64,000 nt of DNA. Origin: Cafeteria roenbergensis. Lineage: Eukaryota; Sar; Bigyra; Bicosoecida; Cafeteriaceae. The notes below the pieces were generated by a model. That model ran no database searches and was not told the DNA's origin. It saw nothing but the letters and a program-made list of their open reading frames with translations. Shown piece by piece: positions 1 to 10,500 of this stretch. The position numbers and the translations under genes were made by a program. Position 1 is the stretch's first letter. Every line of letters starts with the position of its first letter. The stretch is taken from NCBI GenBank assembly GCA_008330645.1, contig VLTN01000053.1:124001-188000 (forward strand), written 5' to 3'.

Positions 1-103
1 ATGTGCGCCGCAAGATAAGGCCGCAACGTCGCTGCTGCTGCTGTGCTCCAATGCGCCGCCGAGCTCGGGCGCCGCACAGGGCCAGCGTTCCGGGGCCACC
101 GCC

Positions 104-3010
104 TCACTTCCTGCTCCGCACCTTGGAAAGAGTGAACGCAATAGCGGCAACGGCGAGCGCGCCCGCCCCCACGCCGGCCCAGAGCACAGCTGCGTCGCTG
201 ACGTCATCGGGTGCAAGACCCATTGCCTTCTTCACAGCGGCTGCAGCCTGGGAGGCCAGCCCAGACGGCGCACTGGTCCGGACCGACGTCGACGCCGACG
301 TCGACGCCGCCGCTGCTCTGGCTGCAGGCCTCCCGGCCACAACAGGGCTGTCTGCCGCCACGGGATCCTCGTCGACGGTCGGGTCCTCGGGTGCAGCGGC
401 GGCGTGCCTCTGAACGTGCTGGAGGGTCGCCTTCACTGGGGAGGCGATCTTGCCACGGGCAGGGGGAGCGGCCTCCTCCTCCGCCTTCTTCGCTGCGGCT
501 GCTGCGGCGGCCTCCTCCTCGGCCTTCTTGGCAGCGGCTGCTGCGGCGGCCTCCTCCTCAGCCTTCTTCGCTGCGGCTGCTGCGGCGGCCTCCTCCTCCG
601 CCTTCTTGGCAGCGGCGGCTGCGGCGGCCTCCTCCTCCGCCTTCTTGGCAGCGGCGGCTGCGGCGGCCTCCTCCTCCGCCTTCTTCGCTGCGGCTGCTGC
701 GGCGGCCTCCTCCTCCGCCTTCTTGGCAGCGGCCTCCTCCTCGGCCTTCTTGGCAGCGGCGGCTGCGGCGGCCTCCTCCTCCGCCTTCTTGGCAGCGGCC
801 TCCTCCTCCGCCTTCTTCGCTGCGGCTGCTGCGGCGGCCTCCTCCTCCGCCTTCTTCGCCGCGGCCTCCTCCTCGGCCTGCTTCGCTGCGGCTGCTGCGG
901 CAGCCTCCTCCTCCGCCTTCTTCGCTGCGGCGGCTGCGGCGGCCTCCTCCTCCGCCTTCTTGGCAGCGGCTGCTGCGGCGGCCTCCTCCTCCGCCTTCTT
1001 GGCAGCGGCCTCCTCCTCGGCCTGCTTCGCTGCGGCTGCTGCGGCGGCCTCCTCCTCCGCCTTCTTGGCAGCGGCTGCTGCGGCGGCCTCCTCCTCCGCC
1101 TTCTTGGCAGCGGCTGCTGCGGCGGCCTCCTCCTCGGCCTGCTTCGCTGCGGCGGCTGCGGCGGCCTCCTCCTCCGCCTTCTTGGCAGCGGCCTCCTCCT
1201 CGGCCTTCTTCGCTGCGGCTGCTGCGGCGGCCTCCTCCTCCGCCTTCTTGGCAGCGGCTGCTGCGGCGGCCTCCTCCTCGGCCTTCTTGGCAGCGGCCTC
1301 CTCCTCGGCCTGCTTCGCTGCGGCTGCTGCGGCGGCCTCCTCCTCAGCCTTCTTCGCTGCGGCTGCTGCGGCGGCCTCCTCCTCGGCCTTCTTCGCTGCG
1401 GCTGCTGCGGCGGCCTCCTCCTCCGCCTTCTTCGCCGCGGCTGCTGCGGCGGCCTCCTCCTCGGCCTTCTTCGCTGCGGCTGCTGCGGCGGCCTCCTCCT
1501 CCGCCTTCTTCGCCGCGGCTGCTGCGGCGGCCTCCTCCTCCGCCTTCTTCGCTGCGGCCTCCTCCTCCGCCTTCTTCGCCGCGGCTGCTGCGGCGGCCTC
1601 CTCCGCCGCCTTCTTGGCAGCGGCCTCCTCCTCCGCCTTCTTCGCCGCGGCTGCTGCGGCGGCCTCCTCCTCCGCCTTCTTCGCCGCGGCTGCTGCGGCG
1701 GCCTCCTCCTCCGCCTTCTTCGCTGCGGCCTCCTCCTCCGCCTTCTTCGCCGCGGCTGCTGCGGCGGCCTCCTCCGCCGCCTTCTTGGCAGCGGCCTCCT
1801 CCTCCGCCTTCTTCGCCGCGGCTGCTGCGGCGGCCTCCTCCTCCGCCTTCTTCGCTGCGGCTGCTGCAGCGGCCTCCTCCTCCGCCTTCTTGGTAGCGGC
1901 CTCCTCCTCCGCCTGCTTCGCTGCGGCTGCTGCGGCGGCCTCCTCCTCGGCCTTCTTCGCTGCGGCTGCTGCGGCGGCCTCCTCCTCCGCCTTCTTCGCT
2001 GCGGCTGCTGCGGCGGCCTCCTCCTCGGCCTTCTTGGCAGCGGCCTCCTCCTCGGCCTGCTTCGCTGCGGCTGCTGCGGCGGCCTCCTCCTCGGCCTTCT
2101 TCGCTGCGGCTGCTGCGGCGGCCTCCTCCTCCGCCTTCTTCGCTGCGGCTGCTGCGGCGGCCTCCTCCTCGGCCTTCTTGGCAGCGGCCTCCTCCTCGGC
2201 CTGCTTCGCTGCGGCTGCTGCGGCGGCCTCCTCCTCGGCCTTCTTCGCTGCAACGGCTGCGGCGGCCTCCTCCTCCGCCTTCTGTGCCTTGAGGAGCTGT
2301 GCCTTGCTTGGCTTCCTCTTGGTTGGCTTCTTCTTGACCACCTTGCGCTTGCCGCCCTTCTTTGCAGCGGCATTGGCAGCGGCGGAGGCAGAGGTGGCGG
2401 CTGAAGCATTGGCAGTGCTGGAGTCGGCAACGGGCCCAGTGGCCTGAGAGTCAGCGGAGCTGGCCGCAGCGGCTGCGGGCGCTGCTGCTGCGGCAGCCCC
2501 AGAAGCAACATCGGCCTTGGCGGCCTCGTCGCCCGCAGGGACGTCCACCTCGTCTGCAACAGGTTCGGCGCCAAGGTCCATGTCGCTGATTACGGATCCT
2601 GCGCGCGACGAGCGCCCGCTCCCTGCCGGCGAGTTGGGCCTGGACTTCATTCTGTTTTCCCACTGCTTGCTTGCTTTGCGTGCAAGCAGCTTTTGCTCGC
2701 TGAGCGGGCTCTTGCGGAGCTCCGCTTCGGAGAGCCCTCCAAGGGACGGGAACTTTTCGGAGCCTTTGCGGGACAGCGGGGGCAGGCCGCCCTTTGGTGG
2801 CGCTACTGCTCCTGCCCAGGGCGAGCCGGGCTTGGAAGGAGGTGAAGCGTGCGCGCCCCCGCTGCCAGCCGAGGTTCCAGACCGCCCCGAGCGCGCCGAG
2901 AGGGCAGGTGATGAAGGTCCGGCCGGCCCCGAGCTGGTTACGGACGGGCTGCGGCCCGAGCCGCGCCCCCGCGTTGACGCTTCGGCCATAGCTGCGGGCG
3001 AGTGGTGCAT
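104..3010 (-). CDS. Tail-anchored Ala/Glu/Lys-repeat protein, function unknown
   Basis: 968 residues with no recognised enzyme domain. Residues 1-240 are Ser/Pro/Gly-rich, with a short helical patch (SLGGLSEAELRKSPLSEQK) and basic stretches. Residues about 240-845 are a tandem array of two module lengths, K(K/Q)AEEEAAAAAAA (13 residues) and K(K/Q)AEEEAAA (9 residues), predicted to be strongly helical and resembling bacterial TolA in composition only. The last 27 residues form one hydrophobic segment (942-961) followed by SKVRSRK, the layout of a tail-anchored membrane protein with a basic luminal or intermembrane end. The start could be the ATG at 3010 or the one at 2989 (MAEAS). It is divergent from the methyltransferase gene about 125 bp away. 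It may be a long rigid helical spacer on an organelle surface; that is inference. Confidence 0.75.
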   Translation of the reverse strand: MHHSPAAMAEASTRGRGSGRSPSVTSSGPAGPSSPALSARSGRSGTSAGSGGAHASPPSKPGSPWAGAVAPPKGGLPPLSRKGSEKFPSLGGLSEAELRKSPLSEQKLLARKASKQWENRMKSRPNSPAGSGRSSRAGSVISDMDLGAEPVADEVDVPAGDEAAKADVASGAAAAAAPAAAAASSADSQATGPVADSSTANASAATSASAAANAAAKKGGKRKVVKKKPTKRKPSKAQLLKAQKAEEEAAAAVAAKKAEEEAAAAAAAKQAEEEAAAKKAEEEAAAAAAAKKAEEEAAAAAAAKKAEEEAAAAAAAKQAEEEAAAKKAEEEAAAAAAAKKAEEEAAAAAAAKKAEEEAAAAAAAKQAEEEAATKKAEEEAAAAAAAKKAEEEAAAAAAAKKAEEEAAAKKAAEEAAAAAAAKKAEEEAAAKKAEEEAAAAAAAKKAEEEAAAAAAAKKAEEEAAAKKAAEEAAAAAAAKKAEEEAAAKKAEEEAAAAAAAKKAEEEAAAAAAAKKAEEEAAAAAAAKKAEEEAAAAAAAKKAEEEAAAAAAAKKAEEEAAAAAAAKQAEEEAAAKKAEEEAAAAAAAKKAEEEAAAAAAAKKAEEEAAAKKAEEEAAAAAAAKQAEEEAAAAAAAKKAEEEAAAAAAAKKAEEEAAAAAAAKQAEEEAAAKKAEEEAAAAAAAKKAEEEAAAAAAAKKAEEEAAAAAAAKQAEEEAAAKKAEEEAAAAAAAKKAEEEAAAKKAEEEAAAAAAAKKAEEEAAAKKAEEEAAAAAAAKKAEEEAAAAAAAKKAEEEAAAAAAAKKAEEEAAAAAAAKKAEEEAAAAAAAKKAEEEAAAAAAAKKAEEEAAPPARGKIASPVKATLQHVQRHAAAAPEDPTVDEDPVAADSPVVAGRPAARAAAASTSASTSVRTSAPSGLASQAAAAVKKAMGLAPDDVSDAAVLWAGVGAGALAVAAIAFTLSKVRSRK
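470..2290 (-). repeat. 39-bp/27-bp coding minisatellite
   Basis: A tandem array inside the Ala/Glu/Lys protein gene. Units of 39 bp and 27 bp differ by loss of four Ala codons and are interspersed without simple order. Copies differ mostly at synonymous sites (GCC/GCT/GCG, GAG or GAA) and at one Lys/Gln position. All length changes are multiples of three, so the frame stays open. Confidence 0.95.
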
Positions 3011-3132
3011 TCGAGAGCAGAGCCGCTCGACGTCCGGGATATTTTGCTTTGGCCAAGTAAGGGCCCGTTCGCAGAAACGTCACCCTCGATCCCGAGCCCG
3101 GCACGGCTGTGACAAGCGCTGATCTGGGCGCC

Positions 3133-4709
3133 ATGGTGGTCAAGACCTTGCTGTCGTTTGTGCCGGGGTTCGTGTGGAACCTGCTGGAGGCGATGATGAT
3201 GAACATTGTGGCCCCTGTGTTCATGCCCGTGAGGCTCGGAGGCGACAGCTGCGAGCCGGCGCCCGCGGGCGCCGGCTCCCCCGAGCGCCTCTCCGAACTC
3301 CAAGGCTCCGCGAGGGATGACTCCGTTTGTTCTCCGCGGCTTGGGGCTGCTCTGCGCCGTCGTTTTGGCTTTCGCGGATGTGCGGACGCAGCGAATGCGC
3401 GCTGCGTCACACTGACTCGAACGCGTCAGGATTGAATGTGGTGCCTCCCGTCGTCCGCCCTGCCCCCGCAGCTGGTGGAGGCCAACCTTGTGCCCACCTT
3501 CCTGATTCGCTTCGCGGTCAAGTCCTTCCTTGGGCAGCGCCTGGTGCTGAGCGACCAGGGGTCCGAGGCCGCCAACATGGCGGACAAGATGCGCTACATC
3601 AAGGACTTGCGCTCGCGGCCCATCGCTGAGCAGCAAAAGGCCGCCAACCAGCAGCACTACGAGGTCCCCACCCCCTTCTACGACCTGTGCCTTGGCCCCT
3701 GGAAGAAGTACAGCTGCGGCCTGTGGGAGGCCGGCACCACTACGCTGGAGGAGAGCGAGGAGCGGGCGCTTGCCCTCGTCGCCACCCGCGCCCGCATGGA
3801 CGAGCTCGCCGCGGCCCGCACCGGGGAGCCCCGACCCCGCGTCCTCGACCTCGGCTGTGGCTGGGGGTCCGTCACCCTCTACCTAGCCACCCACTTCCCC
3901 CACGTCGACATCACTTGCGTGTCCAACTCGACGACCCAGCGAGCCTACATCACGGAGCAGGCGCGCCGCCGCGGCCTCACCAACGTGACAGCCATCACCG
4001 ACGACGCAGCCAAGTTCTCCCCCCCCGCCGGCCAGACGTACGACCGTGTGGTCAGCGTGGAGATGCTGGAGCACATGAAGAACTACGAGGCGCTCTTCGG
4101 CCGGATCAGCACCTGGCTCCGCCCCGGCGGCCTCTTCTTCGCCCACATCTTCACCCACCGCCGCTTCGCGTACCACTTTGAAGAGGGCTGGATGGCAGAG
4201 CGCTTCTTCACCGGCGGCCAGATGCCCTCAAACGACCTCTTCGCGTACTTCCAGCGCGACCTGCGCCTGCGCGACCAGTGGGTCCTCAACGGCATGCACT
4301 ACAAGAAGACCTGCGACGCCTGGCTTGACAAGCTCGACTCCAACAAGGTGAGCTCGTTCTCGTGCAGAGGAGGGCTCGAACTCCATGCGCCGCCGCCCAG
4401 CCCGCCGCCGACCTCCAGCCCCCGCCATTCGACGGCAGCGCCCCCCCTACCCCCCCCCCCCCGTTTCCTGCGCAGGACGCGGCCCTTCGCCTGTTCGCCG
4501 ACAGCCCCAACCCGACCAAGGAGTTCGTGGACTGGCGCCTCTTCTTCATCGTCTGCGGCGAGTCCTTCGCCTACGCCGACGGCGAGGAGTGGCAGGTCAG
4601 CCACTACCTCTTCGAGCGCCCCGAGGACGCGCGCGCTGCCTCGGCTGAAATGCCCGTGCCGGCCGGACGCTCCGCCGCAGCTGGGGGTGCCGCTACCTCC
4701 TCTCGCTAG
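3133..4709 (+). CDS. CFAS/coclaurine N-methyltransferase-like SAM methyltransferase
   Basis: Three exons, 3133-3228, 3472-4347 and 4476-4709, join in phase 0 to give 401 residues. Both introns are GTGAG...GCAG. The protein aligns with the plant coclaurine-N-methyltransferase-like branch of the cyclopropane-fatty-acyl-phospholipid synthase family. Visible marks are [15 protein letters not shown] (about 92-106), KYSCGLW, the SAM motif LDLGCGWGS (about 157-165), [10 protein letters not shown], and the C-terminal [15 protein letters not shown] and [10 protein letters not shown]. The family transfers a methyl or methylene group from S-adenosylmethionine to amines or unsaturated lipid acyl chains; the substrate here is not known. 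The first exon is hydrophobic ([17 protein letters not shown]) and could contact membrane. An in-frame ATG at 3109 is an alternative start. Confidence 0.88.
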
Positions 4710-5085
4710 AGCAGCGCCGCGACGACGAGCGCTGCGCTTGTCGGACCCGGATGGTTGAAGCGCCGGGGAGTGGGCGTGAGCATGGGCTGTGGCTGTGGCT
4801 GTGCGTGGCGTGTGTGCTGCTGTTGAGAGGACTGGCGCGAGCTGGCACCGGGCGGCAAGTGAGCACGGAATTCCATTTTCGGCAAGCGTAGCAGTGCGGC
4901 AGGCGGTCAAAGCGCCAGCTCACGTGCACAGTGCGCTGCCCGTGCAAAGACCCAAACATCCGGCCGGTCGAGGCAAACTTGCCAGGAGGCAGAGGGGTTC
5001 TTGAGCAGGCGCGCTGCGGCCGCGCTCCCAGGGGGTCGCCCCCCCCGGTGCGCTGGCCAGGCTGTCCGAGGCGAGGGCGTTCCGC
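4710..5085. other. Convergent intergenic spacer
   Basis: 376 bp between the stop of the methyltransferase gene and the stop of cystathionine beta-synthase. It holds a GT-rich stretch near 4780-4815. I see no gene or RNA here; it presumably carries both 3' ends. Confidence 0.6.
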
Positions 5086-6999
5086 TCACGCGCTCGAGTC
5101 GGCGGCAGCGGCGGCCGCGGCAGGGGGCACGGCGGCCGGCGCCGGCGCGGCGCCGAGGTGCGGGGACACGGGGTGGCCGGCAGCGGCAGCCGCGGCGGAG
5201 TCTGTGATGAACTTGAGGATGTCGATGCGGGTGACCACTCCGGCCACGTGGGCGCGCTCCACGGGGCGCTCCGAGGAGGACACGAACTGGCGCTGCTTCT
5301 GCACCACCAGGGCGAAGTGCTCCTTGTCAAAGTGGCGGGCGAGGTCGCCGAGCTTGGTGGTGAGCTCCACCGCGCGGAAGTGGCGGTAGAGGGCCTTGGT
5401 GACGGGGTCGGAGCGCTTGACGCGGCCGCTGGTGATGAGAGCGGTGAGGTTGCCCTCAGTGACCATGCCGAGCACGCCCCCGTCGGCGTCCACCACGGGG
5501 AGCTGGTCGAAGCCCTCACCATCGAGGTAGGTCACGGCGGCGCCGCACGTGACGTCGGGGCTGATGGTGAAGGGGGTCTTGAGGTCCAGGCGGGAGACGG
5601 TCTCCTTGGCCCACCACTCGCCGGTGATGGAAGCCTCGGTGACTCCGATGCCGCGGGCCTCGTCGGCGTAGCCGTGCTCCCACATCCAGTCGTTGTTGAG
5701 GAACTTGGTCATGTAGTTGCGGACCGAGTCCGGGAGGAGGACGACGCAGCGCTGACCCTTCTTGAGGGTGCGGGCGGCGCGGATGGCGCAGCTCATGGCG
5801 GCCCCGGAGGACCCGCCGCAGAGGAGGCCCTCGGTGGCGATGAGGCGGCGAGCCATGATGAAGGAGGCGCGGTCCTCGCACTTCTCCCAGCGGTCGATGA
5901 TGGAGCGGTCCAGCACGGTCGGGATGAAGTCGTAGCCGATGCCCTCCACCTTGTACGGCTGCAGGCGGCCCTCGTCGTTCAGGCTCTCCGGCTCGGCGAG
6001 GATGGAGCCCACGGGGTCCACGGCCACAACGACGCAGTCGGGGCAGCGCTCCTTGAGCTTGCGAGCGATGCCGGTGATGGTGCCGCCGGTGCCGGCGCCG
6101 CACACGACCATGTCGACCTTGCCGTCGCACGAGTCGAGGATCTCCTCGGCCGTGCCGTCGTAGTGGGCGAGCGGGTTGCCGGGGTTGGCGTACTGGTCGA
6201 GGATGTGGGAGTTGGGGATCTCGCGGTTGAGGCGCTTGGCCACGCCGATGTGGGACTCCGGGGAGTCCCACGCGGCCGCGTCGGGGGTGCGGATGATCTC
6301 GGCGCCAAGGGCCTTGAGCACGTCCACCTTCTCCTGGCTCATCTTCTCGGGCAGGGTGATGATCATGCGGTAGCCCTTGACGGCGGCGGCGAGCGCGAGA
6401 CCGATGCCGGTGTTGCCCGACGTGGGCTCGATGAGCGTGTCTCCGGGCTTGATCCGGCCGGACTTCTCGGCGTCCTCGACCATGCGGCGGCCGATGCGGT
6501 CCTTCACGGAGCCGCCCGCGTTGAAGAACTCGCACTTGGCGAGCAGCTCGCACTCGAGGCCCTCCTCCGCAGCGATCTTGGACACGCGGACCAGGGGCGT
6601 GCCGCCGATGTTCTGCAGGATGTTGTCCATGATCTTGGGCTTGGGGCTGCGGCGCGGCAGCGAGGGCGGGACACGCGGGAGGGGCGCAGGGGGAGCGGGA
6701 GAGAACAATCACCGGGCGAATCAGGAGCCAAGGCGCAGCGGAACTGTGGTTGAACACCTCGCTTCCTGGCGCGCTGCGGGCTCGGCGCCGGCGGCCCTGG
6801 CGCGGCGCGCCTGCCGCCCGCCAAGCCTGGCACCGCGCCCGGCCGCTAGGCGCACAGCGGCGTCCGCGCCGGCGTCTCACGAGGCGTAGTGCTCATGGGC
6901 AGAGGGCTCCTTGGTTCCGGCGTGCCAGGTGCACTTCAGGGGACCGTCGGTGCGGCCCTTGCGGAAGTCCGGCGACGCGGCGGATGCGGCGGCGGCCAT
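5086..6999 (-). CDS. CBS: Cystathionine beta-synthase with heme-type N-terminus
   Basis: Two exons (6999-6881 and 6646-5086; intron 234 nt, GTGAG...GCAG) give 559 residues. CBS condenses serine and homocysteine to cystathionine using pyridoxal phosphate. The core from residue 46 ([15 protein letters not shown]) is close to animal CBS: Schiff-base Lys88 in GGSVKDRI, the [12 protein letters not shown] loop, GTGGTITG, and [12 protein letters not shown]. Two tandem CBS (Bateman) domains follow, then an Ala/Pro-rich tail. Exon 1 is essential. It supplies [11 protein letters not shown] with Cys23 and His35/His37, matching the place of the human heme ligands Cys52 and His65. Splicing gives [14 protein letters not shown], which parallels the human linker. 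Starting at an ATG in intron sequence (6708) would lose the heme segment, so the spliced model is preferred. Confidence 0.93.
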
Positions 7000-7521
7000 G
7001 GTAGTAGCCCGAAGTCCGCAAAGGAGGGGGGTGGGAGCTCTTGGAACCGCCGAAGCTGGCGGCAGGGAGTGCCACGGGACGACGAGCGCGCGTGCAGGCT
7101 CGGCAGAGCCGGCCGCGCTGGGAAGCCTCGTCGCAGCGTCGCGTTTCTGCCGCCCGGGCCCGCCCGCCCAACGGCCGCGCCGCAGGCGCACCCCAGGCCC
7201 GCGGCCGGAGCCTTGCGTGCCTCGCCAAACCGTCCGCGCCCCCCGCTGCCCTCGCGTGCGCCCAATGCACCTGAAGGTGCGGCCAGCCGAGCAAGCCGCT
7301 GCCGCCGTGTCGCTGTGCGGCAGCTTCCTCGGCGCTGCTCGAGGTTTGGCGGGGGCGGCCACAGTCGCTGCCATCGCGCAGAGGCTGGGATGCGCACGTA
7401 GAGAGCGGGGCCGGGCGAGGGGCACGAGCACCAAACACTATTCGCAAGCTGCAGGTCGCTTTGACCCCGCACCACGCAAACAAGCCTCCCTCGCAAGAGC
7501 GCGCACGCCCCGGGCGAGCGG
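7000..7521. other. Intergenic spacer upstream of CBS
   Basis: 522 bp between the CBS start and the 3' end of family member A, both on the minus strand. No coding sequence is convincing. At 7433-7451 it contains AAACACTATTCGCAAGCTG, nearly repeated downstream of family member C at 25772-25790. Confidence 0.55.
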
Positions 7522-10500
7522 TCACATGCACACGCAAGCCGCGTCCGTTGAGCAGGCACGGATGCTGGGGTCGTTGCTGGCCGCAAACTTGAGCTTGGCC
7601 TCGTCCTCCTCGTCCACCCCCGCGCCCAGCGCGCTGGGAGGCACACTGTCCTGCGGGGGGATGCTTGCCAGCTCCTTCGCTCGCGCCTTCTTCTTGGCGG
7701 CCTCTTCTGCTTGCACTGCACGCTCCTTGGCGAGCTGCTGGGCTCGCGCGGCCCGCTCGGCCTTGAGGCGCGCCTGCTCCTCGGCGAGCTGCCGTCGCTC
7801 AGCCCCGAGCACGATGGCTGCCAGCATGGCGTCGCCGGTCAGCCTGCCCTTCGACTCGGAGGGTGCGTCTTGCGGGATCCCGAGCACGCGCGGCTGCCTC
7901 AGCCCAAACTCGTCCTCGTCCGCGCCCTCACCGGCCCCCGCCAAGCTGGCGCCGGAGTCGTCTGCGCCCGAACCCACAGCCACCGCCACCGCGGTCGCGC
8001 CTTCCTTGGACTCAGAGGCCCCAGAGCCCTCGCCGGCGCCGGCCTCCTCGCCCGCCGGTGAGGCCGCCGTTGGCTCCCAGTCAAAGTCCCCGTCCTCGTT
8101 CACCGCCCACACCTTCTCGTCGGCTGCCGCCCCGCCCCCGCCAGCAGCGGCGTCCTTCGACTGAGGCCCGCCCGGGGCTGCCGCGCTGGCCGCGCCGGCT
8201 GGCTGCTGCTCGGCCACGGCGCCTGCTTCGCCGCCAGCGCCAGCGCCGGCGCCTGCTGAACTGTCCTCGGCGTGTGCGGCACCGCCGACCTTGCTCTCTG
8301 AAGCGTGGTCGTCGCCATCCTCGTCGGCGGCAGCGCTGGTGGCTTCGGCGTCGGCGCTTGTGCCACGGGCACCGTCGGCACTGTCTCCGCCGGCGCCAGC
8401 GGCGCCATGGGAAGAAGGGCCAGCAGTGCTGTCGCTACTGTCGGGCGCCGCAGAGGCTGCTGCCGCCGCTGCCGCCGTCCCCCCCAGCTGGCGAGCAAGC
8501 GATGCCGCCAGCGACTCCCCCGGTAGCCTGCGCTTGTCGAGAAGCGACTGCTTGTCCTCATCCGCCTGACGCGCTGCCTCGGCGGCCGCCTCTGCCTCCC
8601 GCTGCCTGGCAAGCGCCTCCGCCGCCTCGGCAGCCGCCTCGGCCGCCTGCCGCCGCTCTTGCTCCCGCCGCACCACCGCCAGCGCCTCTTGCGTCGCCTC
8701 GTCCTCCGTGGCGCTGCCCCACCCCATCATGTCCACGGAGCAGAAGCGGCCCCACGCCTGATCCGACATGCTCTCTGAGAGGTCCTCGTCCCCCACCGCC
8801 GGCACCATCACCCCCGGGATCCAGGGGTCCGGCAGGGCCACCTCGGGCACCTCATCGGCCGCCGCCTTGGCGTCTCCCCGCCACAGCTTCGGAACGCCCA
8901 CGTGGCACTCAAATGTCAGCAGCGCGTCCGTGTCGCGACTCCGTCCCGAACCCGCCCTTGCCGCCCGGCCGCCGCGGCCGCCACGGCCGGGCCCCGCCCC
9001 GCCGCGCGATCTGCCGGCCACTGCCCCGGCCTGCTCCTCGTCGCTGTCCACGTCGTCCTCGCCCTCCACCTCTGGCAGCGGTCCCCGCGCCATCTCCTGC
9101 GCCGCCCTCGTCACGCTGTTCACTCGCCCTGCCACCCTGGCCAGGGCACCCAGCACCCGCAGGTTTCGCTGCGCCTTGTCTGCTCGCGCCAGCCGGTTCA
9201 CCCTCGCCCTGGCGCGCACGTGGGCGTTCCTGGCCGCCACGCGGAGGAGCTCCTCCTCCATGAAGTGTGCGCGCATCCGGTCCGCCGGACCCGCGCCCTT
9301 GAGCGAGGCCAGGCCTCCCAGCCCTGCAGCGGCGGCCGCCTCGTCTGCGGCGTCCCCGTCCGCCTCACCGCTGCCCCGCCCCACCCCCGCCCCCAGCGCC
9401 TCACCAGACGCGCCTCTGCGCCCGCCGCGGCCACGGGCCACCCCGTCCGTTCCAATCCCCCCCTCCTCCCCCTCCTCCCCCTCCTCACCGGGGGCACCAG
9501 CCAGGGCGCTTCGCAAGTCGCCTTTGGAGTCCTTCCGCTCGGGCTCGGCCATCTCGGCGTCTGCGAGCCGCCGAGCTCGAGCGTGGTCGTCCAAGTCGTC
9601 GTCCTCCGTAGCCATGTCCGCCTTCGCCTCCACGTCCGCGTTGCCCGACCCTGAGGCGATGTTCGCGAGCTCGCCCAGAAACCTCCGGAGCACAGCCTGC
9701 TGCACCTCGCGCACCACCGGCTCCACAGTGTCCCGCAAGGCGGTGTTCAGCCCGGGGCCCTCCTCCACCCAGCAGCGCTGCGCCACCATGGACACGCGCC
9801 GGGAGTCCGCTTCCTTCACGAAGACGATCATCTCGTGCAGCTGCGCCGGCGGCGGCAGCAGGCTCCCTTCCGATGTGACCATTGATACGCGGTACAGCAG
9901 CATCAGGGGAGGGCCGGCGGCTTTCCACGGGCTGCCCTCGTCCTGTCGCACCCACTGTCTCCCGTCGAGAGGCTTGAACTCGATCACCTCTGGAATGATA
10001 AAGTACTCGTTGCAGACCACGTCCTCCAAGCCGCCCTCGCGCACCGTGCCCTCCTCCAGAAGCTCTGCAGGGGCTTCCGGCGCGGCATGAGCGTCGTCAT
10101 CGCCGCCAGCACCGGCGGGCGCGGCCTCAGCGCCCGCGGTCGCTCCTGCTGGCGTTGCAGCGTCTGGGCCAGGCTCGGCAGCGGAGTCCGTCCCCCCAGA
10201 GGGGACAGCGGCCGAGGCAGCCGCAGCAGCCCCACCGGCCGGGGCAGGCGCGCCGGTGGTTCCGCCCCGGTCCGCGCGCGCGTCCCTGCGGTGGCTGGAG
10301 GTGGTGCCGCCGCGCCGATCGGCGCTCGTCTCCGCCAGCCGGGAGAAGCGCAGGCGCCGCGCGTACGCCTCCCATCCCAGTCTCGCCGCGTCCGCATTTA
10401 CGTCCGGGCTCGCAACCTTGGAAACCACGACGTTGACGGGCCCAACCCACGTATGAGCCAGCGGCTGGCGGGCGCTGTTGGCGTGCGGGGCGGCAAACTC

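Noticed and set aside
211-2447. Several long plus-strand and alternate minus frames across the repeat at 470-2290 (Pro/Arg-rich, Leu/Gly/Cys-rich)
   Set aside because: They are other readings of the in-frame minisatellite; only the minus frame with the membrane anchor has non-repeat protein at both ends.
6647-6708. CBS start at the in-frame ATG at 6708
   Set aside because: It lies in the intron, encodes a Pro-rich stretch with no similarity, and would skip the heme segment encoded upstream.
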